Assembly (NCBI GenBank): GCA_965218865.1
Contig: CBDCME010000049.1
Span: 1-64,000, forward strand
DNA from: CBDCME01 sp965218865
GTDB taxonomy: Bacteria; Pseudomonadota; Alphaproteobacteria; JAAXGF01
DNA: 64,000 bases
Direction: 5' to 3'
In this document: positions 36,466-46,476 of the stretch, one piece after another
Numbering within the stretch: the first letter of the stretch is position 1
How the letters are laid out: every line of letters starts with the position of its first letter
Translations under genes and position numbers: made by a program
Notes under the pieces: generated by a model
The model's database searches: none
Told to the model about the DNA's origin: nothing
Seen by the model: the letters and a program-made list of their open reading frames with translations, nothing else

Positions 36466-37113
36466 TTACGGCTGCCGTACAAGCTTCGCGAGTGCCCGGC
36501 AGTCGTCAAACCGCCAAGCTTGGCCGATGGATTCCTCGGCTTCGTCGAGTTCGCCGCGCAGGATGATGGCCGTGCATCCGGAAGCATGGGCGCAATCCAC
36601 GTCCAGGGCGTTGTCGCCGACGAACCAGACGTTGACACCCGGGTCCACGCCGCTCCCGGTCAAGGCGAGAATCACCGGTTCCATGGCCGGTTTGTCACGG
36701 GACGCGTCGTTGGCGCCGACGATTTGACGAAAGTACCCCGCCCAACCGAGATGAGTGACTTCCTGGCGCAAAAAGTCGCCGTTCTTGTTGCTCACGATGG
36801 CGACGAAAACGCCGATATCGGAGAGCGCGTCGAGCAGATCCTGGGCCCCGGGCATCGGCCGCAGTTCTCCGAGATGGTCGCGGCCAAAATTCCGGTAGAA
36901 AATTTCCGTGGCCTCCTCCCAGCGATCGCCAAAAAGGATTGGAAAGGTTTCGCGCAACGATCGGCCGACCCGGCGGCGTGCTTCCTCAAGGGTCCAGGGC
37001 TGCTGCCCCATTTCGCGAAAGGTCCCCTCGAGCGCACGATGAATGGGGATAAGAGAGTCGACGAGCGTGTTATCCCAGTCGAATAGGGCCGCTTTTGGGC
37101 GCACGAGCGGCAT
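36466..37113 (-). CDS. HAD-superfamily hydrolase, phosphoglycolate phosphatase-like
   Basis: 215 residues with the HAD motifs: I 'ALFDWDNTLVDS' (nucleophile Asp), II 'VAIVSNKNGDF' (Ser), III around 'RDKPAMEPV' (Lys), IV 'VWFVGDNALDVDCAH' (Asp pair). The helical cap is of the C1 type. The substrate cannot be named from sequence; Gph-type phosphatases act on small phosphorylated metabolites. It sits between dat and hfq, 2 bases from the dat stop, in an order common in Rhodospirillales. Confidence 0.88.
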   Translation of the reverse strand: MPLVRPKAALFDWDNTLVDSLIPIHRALEGTFREMGQQPWTLEEARRRVGRSLRETFPILFGDRWEEATEIFYRNFGRDHLGELRPMPGAQDLLDALSDIGVFVAIVSNKNGDFLRQEVTHLGWAGYFRQIVGANDASRDKPAMEPVILALTGSGVDPGVNVWFVGDNALDVDCAHASGCTAIILRGELDEAEESIGQAWRFDDCRALAKLVRQP

Positions 37114-37115
37114 GG

Positions 37116-37967
37116 TTATTCCCCGCCCGCGTACGCGAGGTAAAGCGCCAACAGTTTACGGCTCACCGGACCCGGCTCTCCGTTCCCCACGACCGCGCCG
37201 TCGATGCCCACGACCGGCCGGAGAAAGGACGTGGTGCTGGTGACGAATGCCTCGCGCGCGCCTTTCGCTTCGGCCACGCTGAACGCCCGCTCGACAACCT
37301 CGAAATCCGCCGCGCGAGCCAGTTCAATGAGCCTTTCTCGCGTAATCCCGCCGAGAATTTCAGGTCCCTTGGGGCGGGTCACGAGGCGATTCCCGGAATC
37401 GACGATCCAGGAATTGCTCGCGCTTCCCTCGGTGACGAATCCCTCGCGATCGACCAGCCACGCTTCGAAGGCGCCGCTCGCCACGGCCTGCTGTTTGGCG
37501 ATCACGTTGGGCAGCAACGATATCGACTTGATATCGCAACGGCCCCAGCGCAGATCCGGCGTCGAGACGACGGTGACGCCGGGGATGTCGTCGGCGCCTG
37601 CCGGCAATCGGTGGCGACGCGCGGTGACGACGACGGCGGCCCGCACCGCGGGCGGATAAGCATGGTCGCGCCGGGCCACGCCGCGGCTTACCTGCAAATA
37701 GACGATCCCGTCACCCACGCGATTACACCGCGCGGTATGCGAAAGCACCGCTTCGAGCGCCCCCCTTTCCATGGGCATGGCGATTTGCAAGGCGGCGAGG
37801 GAACGCTCCAGGCGATCGAGATGAACGCCACCGTCGACGAAGCGGCCGCGCACGGCGGCGATCACCTCGTAAACCCCATCGGCAAACTGGTAGCCGCGAT
37901 CCTCGATGTGAACCCGTGCCGCCGCGTGAGGAACGTAACGGCCGTTCACATAGGCAATTCGCGACAT
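37116..37967 (-). CDS. dat: D-amino-acid aminotransferase (class IV PLP)
   Basis: 283 residues of fold type IV. 'YVNGRYVPHAAARVHIEDRG' and 'FADGVYEVI' form the start, the PLP lysine is in 'RWGRCDIKSISLLPNVIAKQ', and 'EGSASNSWIV' and 'GGITRERLIELA' bind the cofactor phosphate. D-amino-acid transaminase is the usual annotation at this locus; branched-chain or 4-amino-4-deoxychorismate enzymes share the fold, so specificity is moderately sure. It lies between trkA and the HAD gene. Confidence 0.85.
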   Translation of the reverse strand: MSRIAYVNGRYVPHAAARVHIEDRGYQFADGVYEVIAAVRGRFVDGGVHLDRLERSLAALQIAMPMERGALEAVLSHTARCNRVGDGIVYLQVSRGVARRDHAYPPAVRAAVVVTARRHRLPAGADDIPGVTVVSTPDLRWGRCDIKSISLLPNVIAKQQAVASGAFEAWLVDREGFVTEGSASNSWIVDSGNRLVTRPKGPEILGGITRERLIELARAADFEVVERAFSVAEAKGAREAFVTSTTSFLRPVVGIDGAVVGNGEPGPVSRKLLALYLAYAGGE

Positions 37968-38009
37968 ACTGTCTCCCTGCTGGACCAGGCGCCGGCCGCT
38001 ACCGACCCC

Positions 38010-39386
38010 TCAAAAGAACTCAAGCCCGGCGGAGAACAAGCGCTCGAAGTTCTTCGACCGTCCGGCCGCGGCGATCGCGATAACGCGGTCCTTGGCCCGA
38101 ATCACGGTATCTCCCCGCGGAATGATCACCTGATCGTCGCGCACGATGGCGCCGATGAGAATACCGGCGGGGAGCTTGGAATCGCGCAGTGGTTTTCCCA
38201 CCAGAGTCGCGGTTTCGAGGGCCTCCGCCTCGATCAGTTCGGCGTCACCCTCGTGCAAACTGTGGACGGCGCGAATGCGCCCGTGTCGGACGTGCTGCAG
38301 GATCGTCGATACGGTCAGGTCGCGCGGACTGACGACGACGTCGATCCCCAGGGAGGTCGCCAAGGGGTCGTACGCGAGATTGCCGATCAAGGTGATCGCC
38401 CGGCCCGTGCCGGCTTTCTTGGCCAACAAGGAGGAGAGGATATTGATCTCGTCGTCGTTGGTCACGGAGATGATCGTTTCCGCGGCGCGGACGTTCGCCT
38501 CTTCGAGGATATCCCGCTCGACGACATTGCCGTGGATGACAATTCCGCGGGAAAGCTGATCGGCGACCTTTACGGCTCGGGCCCGGTCGCTCTCGATGAG
38601 CTTGAGACTGACGGACGGATGATGTTCCTCGATCTCGCGGGCCAGGAACAATCCGATGTTGCCGCCGCCGACGATGACCATTCGCCGGGCTTTCTTCTCT
38701 TCGTGGCCGAAAGCCGCCATGGCCCGGGCGACATGGTTGGGATCGGCAGCGAAATACACGTCGTCCCCGGATAGCATTTGATCGTTGCTGGTCGGAACGA
38801 TCATCTTGTTGCTGCGGACGATCGCCAAGACAATGATGTTCAAGTCGGGAAACAGTTCGGTGAGTTGTCGCAGCGGCGTATTGACGACCGGACAATCGGA
38901 GTTGCAGCGCACGCCGATAACACGAACCCGCCCGTCGGCGAAGGGGATCATGTTTATGGCGCCGGGGACCTCCAACCGCCGCACGACCGCGCGCGCGACC
39001 TCGATCTCGGGCGAAATGATCACGTCGATCGGAATGTGATCGCGGCTGAACAGGTTGCTCCACATCGGATTGAGATAGCTCGAGCTGCGGACCCGGGCGA
39101 TCTTCGTCGGGACATTGAAAATCGAATGGGCAACCTGGCAGGCGACCATGTTGACTTCGTCGGCGAAGGTCACGGCGATGATCATGTCGCTATCGCCGGC
39201 TCCGGCCTTGTCGAGGATGTCGGGACGGGAGGCGAATCCTTCGAACGCCTTGGCATCGAGCGACTCGCTGATCTTCTGGACCAGGTCCGGCGATTCGTCG
39301 ATTACCGAAACGTCGTTTTCCTCGCTGGCCAAGTGCCGGGCGATATTATATCCGACCATACCGGCGCCACAGACCAGGACCTTCAC
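38010..39386 (-). CDS. trkA: Trk potassium-uptake system regulatory subunit TrkA
   Basis: 458 residues with two RCK units. Each begins with a Rossmann NAD-binding fold ('KVLVCGAGMVGYNIARHLAS' and 'RMVIVGGGNIGLFLAREIEE') and is followed by a TrkA_C domain ('GRVRVIGVRCNSDCPVVNTP', 'LVGKPLRDSKLPAGILIGAI'). It gates the TrkH/G potassium channel from the cytoplasmic side. The GTG start overlaps the ntrX stop by four bases (GTGA), as in many Rhodospirillales. A longer frame to 39773 overlaps ntrX and is not used. No trkH is in the window. Confidence 0.95.
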   Translation of the reverse strand: MKVLVCGAGMVGYNIARHLASEENDVSVIDESPDLVQKISESLDAKAFEGFASRPDILDKAGAGDSDMIIAVTFADEVNMVACQVAHSIFNVPTKIARVRSSSYLNPMWSNLFSRDHIPIDVIISPEIEVARAVVRRLEVPGAINMIPFADGRVRVIGVRCNSDCPVVNTPLRQLTELFPDLNIIVLAIVRSNKMIVPTSNDQMLSGDDVYFAADPNHVARAMAAFGHEEKKARRMVIVGGGNIGLFLAREIEEHHPSVSLKLIESDRARAVKVADQLSRGIVIHGNVVERDILEEANVRAAETIISVTNDDEINILSSLLAKKAGTGRAITLIGNLAYDPLATSLGIDVVVSPRDLTVSTILQHVRHGRIRAVHSLHEGDAELIEAEALETATLVGKPLRDSKLPAGILIGAIVRDDQVIIPRGDTVIRAKDRVIAIAAAGRSKNFERLFSAGLEFF

Positions 39387-40834
39387 CGCCAGGCTTCCCT
39401 GCCCGGGCGCCGTTGTCCGTAGCCTTCGGCGACCGAGGTGCCGGGTCCACGGCCCTCTTCCGTTATTCTGAGGGCCTTGAGCTTGCGATGCAGCGCCGAT
39501 CTCTCCATGCCGATAAAGCCGGCCGTGCGGGAAATGTTGCCTCCGAATCGGGTCAGCTGGGCGATGAGGTATTGGCGCTCGAAGACCTCCCGGGCATCGC
39601 GAAGCGGCAGCGCCATGATCTCGCCGCTGTTCTCGTTTCTCATCACCGCGGGTGCCCTGGCGTTGAGTTCGGGCGGCAACATCTCGGCTCGGATGGGCAC
39701 ATCGGCGTTTCCCGGCGCCATGATGAGAAGCCAATCGACGAGATTGCGAAGTTGGCGGACATTGCCCGGCCATTCACACGCCTGCAGTGCCGCCAACGCG
39801 TCGTCTCCCAATTCACGTGGAGAGGAACCGGCCGCCTCGGCCGAGCGGACCATGAAATGGCGGGCAAACTCGGGGATGTCTTCACGCCTCGCGTGCAAAG
39901 GGGGTACCCGGATCGGGACCACGTTCAAGCGATAGAACAGATCCTCGCGAAAGCGGCCGGCGGCGATTTCGGCCTGCAGGTCCCGGTTCGAGCTGGCGAT
40001 GACGCGAACGTCGACCTCGACCATGGTTCCCCCCCCGAGGCGCTGAAAAGTCTGCTCCTGAAGCACGCGGAGGATTTTCCCTTGGGTCGGCAAGGGCATG
40101 TCCCCGACCCCGTCCAGGAACAGGGTGCCGCCGTGAGCCTGCTCGAAGGTACCGATCTTGCGCCGGTTATCGCCGTCCCGACCCGCGGCCTCGTGGCCGA
40201 ACAGCTCCACGTCGATGGTGTCGGTGCTCATCGCGGCGGCGCTCAGGACGACGAAGGGTCCCTTGGCCCGCGCCGAACGGGCATGAATCAAACGGGCGAC
40301 GACTTCTTTTCCGGAACCCGCCGGACCGGAGATCAACACCCGGCTGCCGGTGGGCGCCACCCTCTCGATCGCGGTTCGAACCTGATTGATCGCGCTCGAG
40401 GAACCGATCAGCTCGACCTCCCCTCCGGCCCGCATTCGAAGTTCCTTGTTCTCGCGCCGCAGCTGAACCGCCTCGATCGCCCGCTCCACGACGAGCAACA
40501 GGCGGTCGGTCTTGAACGGTTTCTCGACAAAATCATACGCGCCCATCTTGATGGCGTTGACTGCCGTTTCGATGGTGCCGTGGCCGCTGATGACGACCAC
40601 GGGCAATGTCGGATTGTCGCGTTTCAGCTCCGCCAGAAGCTCCAGTCCGTCCAACCGGCTGCCCTGCAACCAGATGTCGAGAATGAGCAGCGCCGGGAGG
40701 CGATGACGAGCCGCGGAAAGCGCTTCGTCGCTGTCTCCGGCCACGCGCGTGTCGTAACCCTCGTCCTTGAGAATTCCGGAAATGGCCTCGCGGATATCGG
40801 CCTCGTCGTCGACAATCAGGATATCATGTGCCAT
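39383..40834 (-). CDS. ntrX: Nitrogen/redox response regulator NtrX (sigma54-activator type)
   Basis: 483 residues starting MAHDILIVDDEADIREAISG. The receiver domain has Asp53 as likely phosphoacceptor. The AAA+ domain has Walker A 'GPAGSGKEVVAR' and a Walker B-like 'GTLFLDGVGDMP', where the usual Glu after Asp is Gly. I see no GAFTGA loop, and NtrX proteins often lack a canonical one. A Fis-type helix-turn-helix ('NISRTAGFIGMERSALHRKL') ends the protein. It overlaps ntrY by 11 bases and trkA by 4, so ntrY-ntrX-trkA is one transcriptional unit. Confidence 0.94.
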   Translation of the reverse strand: MAHDILIVDDEADIREAISGILKDEGYDTRVAGDSDEALSAARHRLPALLILDIWLQGSRLDGLELLAELKRDNPTLPVVVISGHGTIETAVNAIKMGAYDFVEKPFKTDRLLLVVERAIEAVQLRRENKELRMRAGGEVELIGSSSAINQVRTAIERVAPTGSRVLISGPAGSGKEVVARLIHARSARAKGPFVVLSAAAMSTDTIDVELFGHEAAGRDGDNRRKIGTFEQAHGGTLFLDGVGDMPLPTQGKILRVLQEQTFQRLGGGTMVEVDVRVIASSNRDLQAEIAAGRFREDLFYRLNVVPIRVPPLHARREDIPEFARHFMVRSAEAAGSSPRELGDDALAALQACEWPGNVRQLRNLVDWLLIMAPGNADVPIRAEMLPPELNARAPAVMRNENSGEIMALPLRDAREVFERQYLIAQLTRFGGNISRTAGFIGMERSALHRKLKALRITEEGRGPGTSVAEGYGQRRPGREAWR

Positions 40835-43082
40835 GTGAAGCGAATCCTTCCTTTGGCGCGTCCGAAGACATCGGTTTGTCGGCCTCGTGTTCGGCAAGCA
40901 GGGTCACACCGATTTGGGCTCCGTCCCCGTCACGGTCGACAAGCATAAGTTTGCCCCCATGATCCTCCATGATTTTCTTGACGATGGCCAACCCGAGGCC
41001 GGTTCCCTTCGCCCTCGTGGTCACATAGGGTTCGACCAGGCGTTCGCGACCTTCAACGGGCAAACCGCATCCGTTGTCAACAATCTCGATGATAACCTTG
41101 CTCTCCCGCCGCCGAATCGAAATGTCGATCCTGCCTTGCGGAAGGGTTCCGCCGTTGGCGGGTAAAGTTCGTCCTCCGATCGCTTCGGCCGCATTCTTGA
41201 GAAGGTTCGTCAACGCCTGACCGACCTGGCGTCGGTCGCAGCGAACACGGACCGGTTGGTCCGGAAAGTCTGTCTCGAAAGTGATATCGGGATGGGCCAC
41301 TTTTTGCAGCGCCAGGGTTTCGCCGGCAATCGCCACCACGTTCTCGAATTTCATGACCGGAGCCGGGATTCGCGCGAAGGCCGTGAACTCGTCGACCATG
41401 CGGCCGATGTCGGCGACTTGTCGGACGATCGTATCGGTACACGATTTGAAGGCCGTGGGGTCGCTGGTGATTTCACTCAGGTATTTACGCTTGAGCCTTT
41501 CCGCCGACAATTGGATCGGCGTCAGGGGATTTTTTATTTCGTGGGCGATTCTGCGGGCGACGTCGGCCCAGGCGGCGGTGCGCTGGGCAACGACCAGGGC
41601 CGAGATATCGTCGAAGGTAACGACGAAACCCTCACTGTCACCACTCCGTTCCTCGGCGCTCACCTGAACCATCAAGGTTCGCGCGCGACCGCCACGCACG
41701 ATTGTGATTTGGGCCCCCGCGCGGCGCTCTGGACCGGACCCGACCTCCTCCATCAGGCTCGCCATTTCGGGCACCGCTTCCGCCAGCGTACGGCCAACCA
41801 GGGCGTCGGTGCTGGTCGAGAGCAACTCGAGGGCGGAGCGATTGGGAAGGTCGATCCTAGCCTCGGAATTCAGTCCGATTACGCCCGCCGATACACCGGA
41901 CAGGACCAGTTCCGTGAACCGTCGGCGGGCATCGATCTGGCGACTCGCCTCGACAAGCTCCTGACGTTGAGTCTCGAGCTGGTGGGTCATCCGGTTGAAG
42001 GCCCGGCTCAGGGTTCCGATTTCATCGTCTACCGGTCCCTCCGCGACTCGGGCCTTGAGATTGCCCGCGCTAACCTGCTCGGCCGCCATCACCAGATCGC
42101 CGATCGGGTCGACAACACGGGTGGCCACCGCCAGCCCGACCCAAACGGCAACCAGAAGCAACAAAATCGCGACGACCGCGAAGATCAGCGCAAAAGTGAT
42201 CTGGATGCCGGATCGGCGGCCCTCGAGCTGCTCGTACTCCGTGACCACCTCTTGCGTGCGGGTCAAATGGCTGATGACCTGCGGGTCGACGAAGCGGCCG
42301 ACGAAAAGATAACTGTCGACGAAGGCGTCGAGCCTTACCAACGCGCGCACGCGGTCGTCGTTGTCGCCGGAGAGAATAACGACATCGCCGTCGTCCGCCT
42401 CGCGCATGGCTTCGACGGGCGCCGGTCCCATGGTAAGCGAAAAGGTAAGACCCGTGCGGGCAAGGATCCTGCCGTCACGGCGAAACACCATCGCTTCGGT
42501 CAGTGACCGCAGCGCGGCCTGAGTCGACACCAGTTTATTGAACAGGGGCGGGTTGTTACGCAGCCTCGGTGCGGCGCGATTGATATCCTGAGCCATTCGC
42601 AGGACGTCGGCGCGGATAACGTTCCGGTGCTCGTTGACGTAGGCTTTCGCGACCGCGATGGATCCCTCGACCGCCGTTCTCACGGGTTTGCTAAACCAGG
42701 ATTCGATGCCGAAATTCAAAAACAGCGCCGAGAACAGGGCCACGAGTATCGCCGGGGCCACGGCAACGGCGCTGAACAGAGCCGCCATCCGGCCGTGCAG
42801 CCGCGATCCCGCCGAGCCACGGCGGCGTTCCAGCCACAACGCCACCAATCGACGAAGGATGAGGGCGCTGAGCAGCAGCACCAGGACAAGGTCGACGTAG
42901 AGCAGGATCAGCACCGTGCGGGCGTCGGAAACGAAAGGTCCCGAACCGGTCAGCGCGCCGGCGGTGGCAAGAACGGATACCAGCGCCGCGGTGGCGATGG
43001 CGACGGCCAGTTTGCGCGAAAGATGGACCCGGGCCGCCCACTGCGCGAGCCGGGTGCTTGCCGCGACTGGTTGCGTCAGCAT
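40824..43082 (-). CDS. ntrY: Sensor histidine kinase NtrY
   Basis: 752 residues. It has N-terminal membrane segments (~25-50, 55-80, 100-125), a periplasmic sensing region, another membrane helix ('IQITFALIFAVVAILLLLVA'), HAMP ('ATRVVDPIGDLVMAAEQVSA'), a PAS-like domain, the HisKA box with the phosphorylated His in 'RRIAHEIKNPLTPIQLSAER', and an ATPase domain with N box 'LTNLLKNAAEAI', G1 'DNGCGLP' and G2 'GTGLGLAIV'. It phosphorylates NtrX in response to nitrogen or redox state. The start at 43082 gives the expected N terminus, though no clear Shine-Dalgarno is seen. ntrB-ntrC, normally upstream, are not in the window. Confidence 0.95.
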   Translation of the reverse strand: MLTQPVAASTRLAQWAARVHLSRKLAVAIATAALVSVLATAGALTGSGPFVSDARTVLILLYVDLVLVLLLSALILRRLVALWLERRRGSAGSRLHGRMAALFSAVAVAPAILVALFSALFLNFGIESWFSKPVRTAVEGSIAVAKAYVNEHRNVIRADVLRMAQDINRAAPRLRNNPPLFNKLVSTQAALRSLTEAMVFRRDGRILARTGLTFSLTMGPAPVEAMREADDGDVVILSGDNDDRVRALVRLDAFVDSYLFVGRFVDPQVISHLTRTQEVVTEYEQLEGRRSGIQITFALIFAVVAILLLLVAVWVGLAVATRVVDPIGDLVMAAEQVSAGNLKARVAEGPVDDEIGTLSRAFNRMTHQLETQRQELVEASRQIDARRRFTELVLSGVSAGVIGLNSEARIDLPNRSALELLSTSTDALVGRTLAEAVPEMASLMEEVGSGPERRAGAQITIVRGGRARTLMVQVSAEERSGDSEGFVVTFDDISALVVAQRTAAWADVARRIAHEIKNPLTPIQLSAERLKRKYLSEITSDPTAFKSCTDTIVRQVADIGRMVDEFTAFARIPAPVMKFENVVAIAGETLALQKVAHPDITFETDFPDQPVRVRCDRRQVGQALTNLLKNAAEAIGGRTLPANGGTLPQGRIDISIRRRESKVIIEIVDNGCGLPVEGRERLVEPYVTTRAKGTGLGLAIVKKIMEDHGGKLMLVDRDGDGAQIGVTLLAEHEADKPMSSDAPKEGFASHGT

Positions 43083-43438
43083 GGTTTTGGCCGGCGGGCG
43101 ACGCCAAGCCGGCGGAAGTTCTTGCGATGCGGTCGGAGCCCAAGATTCGGGCCGCGACGATCTGGTCTTCGGGCGCCGCCGAAAAGGTTAGGAGTGGTGG
43201 AGAGATGTTCGAATTCGCGCATGATCCGGTCGTGGAATCCGGCACCTAACGACTTGTCCCTCGTCTCCGCGCGTCGATCGTCATCACCAAGGGTACGAGA
43301 ACGAATTGCCGGATTGCCCCGGTTCGAAATTTTTCGGTGGCGGAAGAACTGTCGACCAACGATTCATCTCCGACGGCCATGGCATCTCGAAAAGATTGCC
43401 CAAATTTCGGGCACACTAGGCGCGAAGGCTAATCAAAG
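43083..43438. other. Gene-free stretch upstream of ntrY
   Basis: No supported gene. In related genomes ntrC commonly precedes ntrY; I found no remnant of it here. The ntrY promoter should lie in this region. Confidence 0.45.
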
Positions 43439-43448
43439 CAAGGAGAAG

Positions 43449-45528
43449 CAGGAACAATTTTTAGTCGCGGTTGAGGGTTCGGGATGAGTGGGATCGTGCT
43501 CGGTGCACGGGGTTCGGGGAGCCCCGAGCTTGCCTCGACGACGTCATGGGGACTGCTCGAAGCCACCGGACGGCGTTTTCGGATTCGACAGGCACACCGG
43601 TCCGCCCGCGCCGCTCGGCGGCACGTCCCGGTCCGGGGGAGAGGCGTGCTGTCTCAGGCGATGGGCGCGGTCATGATCGCGTCGAGGGCCTCCTGCGCCC
43701 GGGCGGCATAGTGCCGGTTGGCCTCGGGCAGATAACGGAAGCGTCCGTCGCAGCGCACGATGGCGATGGCCGCGTTGGTCAAGCAGGCGAGATTTCTGGG
43801 CAGGTGACGCACGTAGGCCCGGCATCGGTCTTCGTCGTAGGTGAAGTCGCGCACGTAGTGCAGGCGGTTCTCGATATGCCAGTGGTTGCGCACCAGTTCG
43901 AGCAACTCCTCGGGTCCGGCGCGCTCTGCGCCGAGCGAGGTGAGGCTCCAGGTCACCTCGATGCTGCGCTTGCCGGTCTTGAGGATCTCGCGTTCGCGCT
44001 CGATGCGCATGGCCTGGCGTCGCCCGTGGAGGTTGGCGTAGCCGTCCCACTCGGCAGCGGAGAGGTCGACGACGGCGCAGCGTCGGCGCTCGATGCGGCC
44101 ATGGCCCTTGTCGACGGTTTCGTGCCAGAGCGCATCGCTGAAGTCGATCGCCTTGAGGTCTTCGAAGATCATCTCCTGGTTGTCCTTGACCGCGCTCATC
44201 ACGTAGTCGGCGCGACGCCCGAGCAGGCAGCGCGCGGTCTCGTGCTGAGCGTGCATCGCGTCCATGGTGACGATCCGGCCTGTGAGGTCGAGGCCGCTGG
44301 AGAGTTCGCGCACGGCCGGGATTTCGTTGCTCTTGCGGTCGACCTCGACCTGCCCGAGGACCACGCCGGTGTCGTGCTCGACCGCCGCCACCATCATCCT
44401 GCGCCCGTCTTCGGTCTGCTTCGAGGCGCCGCGCAGATCCTTTCCGTCCATGGCGACCGGCGCGTGCGCGCTGCCATGCTGGCCGGTCCACTGGCTAATC
44501 GCGTTGTCCAGGGTCTCTGGCGGCAGGGCGGTGAGGGTCTTGTGGAAGGTGGTGATCGCGGGCGGGGTGTAGCGCTGTTTGGAAGGGCTCCAGAACGCAC
44601 CCACCGCCTCGAGCTGCTCCTGGGAGAGCAGGGCGGCGAACTGGGCGAACGCGTTCACCCCCCGGTATCCGGCAAGCCGGGCGGCGACGGCGATCACCAG
44701 AATGGTGTTGAGCGCATAGCGCTTGCCCCGGGCATGGCGGTACTCGGGCACCTCACCCAGACACTCGAACAGGCTGCGCAGCCGGGGCGCGGCCATCGGC
44801 TCGGTGTGCTGCTCGGCGTTCCAGTGTGCCGGCATCCCGGTACGGCTCAGCGCCTCGGGGGCGCCGTCTGTCAGTCCGAACACGAAGACCTCCTTGGGCT
44901 GACCGTGGTGGCGCCAGCGCGCTGCCCCTCCGGGCTCACGGGCAAAGCCCCGCGTCAGCCCCAGAGAGCGCCAGTTCGACGCGCGGTAGCAGGTGCCGGC
45001 AAATCGCGAGACGTCCACGAACGTCTCCGCCAGAAGAGCCGGATATCCGTGCACCGCCTGGATGTCCTCAGACAGCCGCCGCAGGCTCAGCCCCAGCACA
45101 CGGGAGGCCAGGTTCGGCACTCGGCCAGGCGTCAGAATGACGAAGCGCGAGTTGTTGGCGATCAGATGCAGACGCCGGAACTGCTGCTCGGCCGACCACC
45201 CGATCCAGCGATCACGCGCGCCCAGCTTGAACGCGCCGGGCTGCCAGCCGATCAGTGCGAGCCAGGTCTCGCCATGCACCGCGACATGGCGCAGGCCCTT
45301 GCCGATGACGCCGTGGAACGCCAGGTAGTGGTGCTGCTCCACCAACCGGTCCCAGCGCCGGTGCTCCTGCGCGCCCCAGGTCGGACGCACCGTGACCGCG
45401 CGCAAATCAATGGACGAATCCGAGACCGGCAGCGTCGCCATGACCGGCACACTGCCACACCGAGAATGAAATGGCCAGCGCCGCGATCACCTCACCCTGA
45501 TCACTGGGCGGACAAAAAACTAGCCCTG
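43449..45528 (-). mobile_element. ISAs1-family insertion sequence, copy 2 (complete, 2080 bp)
   Basis: Same length, ends and coding content as copy 1. Flanked by a perfect 10-bp target duplication CAAGGAGAAG (43439-43448 and 45529-45538). It sits in the spacer between ntrY and the ccsA-like gene, so no gene is broken. Near-identity with copy 1 indicates recent movement. Confidence 0.95.
43654..45450 (-). CDS. ISAs1-family transposase with DruA-like domain, second copy
   Basis: Identical protein to the 249-2045 copy over 598 residues, with the same DUF4338-like N-terminal part and ISAs1 catalytic domain. Because protein and ends are both intact, either copy could supply transposase. Confidence 0.93.
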   Translation of the reverse strand: MPVMATLPVSDSSIDLRAVTVRPTWGAQEHRRWDRLVEQHHYLAFHGVIGKGLRHVAVHGETWLALIGWQPGAFKLGARDRWIGWSAEQQFRRLHLIANNSRFVILTPGRVPNLASRVLGLSLRRLSEDIQAVHGYPALLAETFVDVSRFAGTCYRASNWRSLGLTRGFAREPGGAARWRHHGQPKEVFVFGLTDGAPEALSRTGMPAHWNAEQHTEPMAAPRLRSLFECLGEVPEYRHARGKRYALNTILVIAVAARLAGYRGVNAFAQFAALLSQEQLEAVGAFWSPSKQRYTPPAITTFHKTLTALPPETLDNAISQWTGQHGSAHAPVAMDGKDLRGASKQTEDGRRMMVAAVEHDTGVVLGQVEVDRKSNEIPAVRELSSGLDLTGRIVTMDAMHAQHETARCLLGRRADYVMSAVKDNQEMIFEDLKAIDFSDALWHETVDKGHGRIERRRCAVVDLSAAEWDGYANLHGRRQAMRIEREREILKTGKRSIEVTWSLTSLGAERAGPEELLELVRNHWHIENRLHYVRDFTYDEDRCRAYVRHLPRNLACLTNAAIAIVRCDGRFRYLPEANRHYAARAQEALDAIMTAPIA

Positions 45529-45566
45529 CAAGGAGAAGGCCCGCTGGCCGCCCCGAGAGGTCCCGG

Positions 45567-46367
45567 TTAGGTCAGCAGCACGTCCTTAACAAATTTCACG
45601 CCGAGGTAGGCGAGCGTCAGCATCAGGTAGGCGACGAGAGTATAGCTGCCGACCCGCCGCCCGCGGACCCCGATACGCCAGTGGGCGAGCAGAAGAATGC
45701 CAATGACGACGAACGCGAGGGTCGACAACAGAGTCTTATGGTCGATCGCAAGCAGATTCGCGTCCGATTCGTAACGCGTGGCGAGTCCCGTGAGAAGTCC
45801 GGCGCCGAGAACCGTCTCGCCGGCCGCCAATAGGCGCATCTGCAAGTTTCCGCCGTCGGCCACCGAGGGCAGCAGGCGGGTCAAACCACCGACCCGCTTG
45901 CGCTTGAGGGATCGCTCCTGGAGAACGACGGCCAGACCGGCGACGGCGGCCACGGTCAAGAGCGCGTAGGTCAGGACCGACAAGCCGATGTGAACGCCCA
46001 TCCAACCCCAGGGAACGGCGCTCGGGAGCGGCTGTTCGGGCGCCTGGCTCCAGATCGTGGCGATAATTCCGAGCACGATCAGATAGGGCAGCAACAGGGG
46101 TGTCAGTCGCCACGCCTGCTCGGTCAACACCGTGACCACCGAAAACACGATCAAACTCGCGGCGATAGCGAGCCAAGTGGCCGCCGAAAGGCCCGTGTGC
46201 CAGCTGTCGCTCAATTGAGCCAGCGACCACGACAGCGAACCAAGGACGGCGACGGCGAGAACCAGCCAAAATACGGCGTCGCGGTTGTCCCGGCGGCGCA
46301 AGTGCAGCAGGGACGCCGGAACCAACGCCGCCAAGGCGGCTAGATTGAAAAGAGTCCCGGGCAGCAT
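45567..46367 (-). CDS. CcsA/YpjD-like inner-membrane protein (cytochrome c assembly family)
   Basis: 266 residues starting MLPGTLFNLAALAALVPASL, with about eight membrane helices. The signature segment 'WGWMGVHIGLSVLTYALLTVA' and the later 'IDHKTLLSTLAFVVIGILL' with a histidine resemble the haem-handling CcsA/CcmC region, though the WWD motif is only partly present. YpjD-type proteins are encoded near ffh in many proteobacteria and their role is not settled. The ATG at 46367 is chosen over an upstream in-frame start because the first helix begins there. Confidence 0.8.
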   Translation of the reverse strand: MLPGTLFNLAALAALVPASLLHLRRRDNRDAVFWLVLAVAVLGSLSWSLAQLSDSWHTGLSAATWLAIAASLIVFSVVTVLTEQAWRLTPLLLPYLIVLGIIATIWSQAPEQPLPSAVPWGWMGVHIGLSVLTYALLTVAAVAGLAVVLQERSLKRKRVGGLTRLLPSVADGGNLQMRLLAAGETVLGAGLLTGLATRYESDANLLAIDHKTLLSTLAFVVIGILLLAHWRIGVRGRRVGSYTLVAYLMLTLAYLGVKFVKDVLLT

Positions 46368-46476
46368 GATACAAATATAAGGCCTCGCCCGCCCCATGCC
46401 CAGGGTGGATTGATTCTAAGATTCGTCACGATCAGCCTCGCGGGGTTCGATTTTCGCGCCCCGCCCCGAAACGACG

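Noticed and set aside
43471..45570. Defence island around the DruA-like domain
   Set aside because: No other Druantia genes (DruB-E) or defence genes are near either copy; the domain belongs to the transposon.
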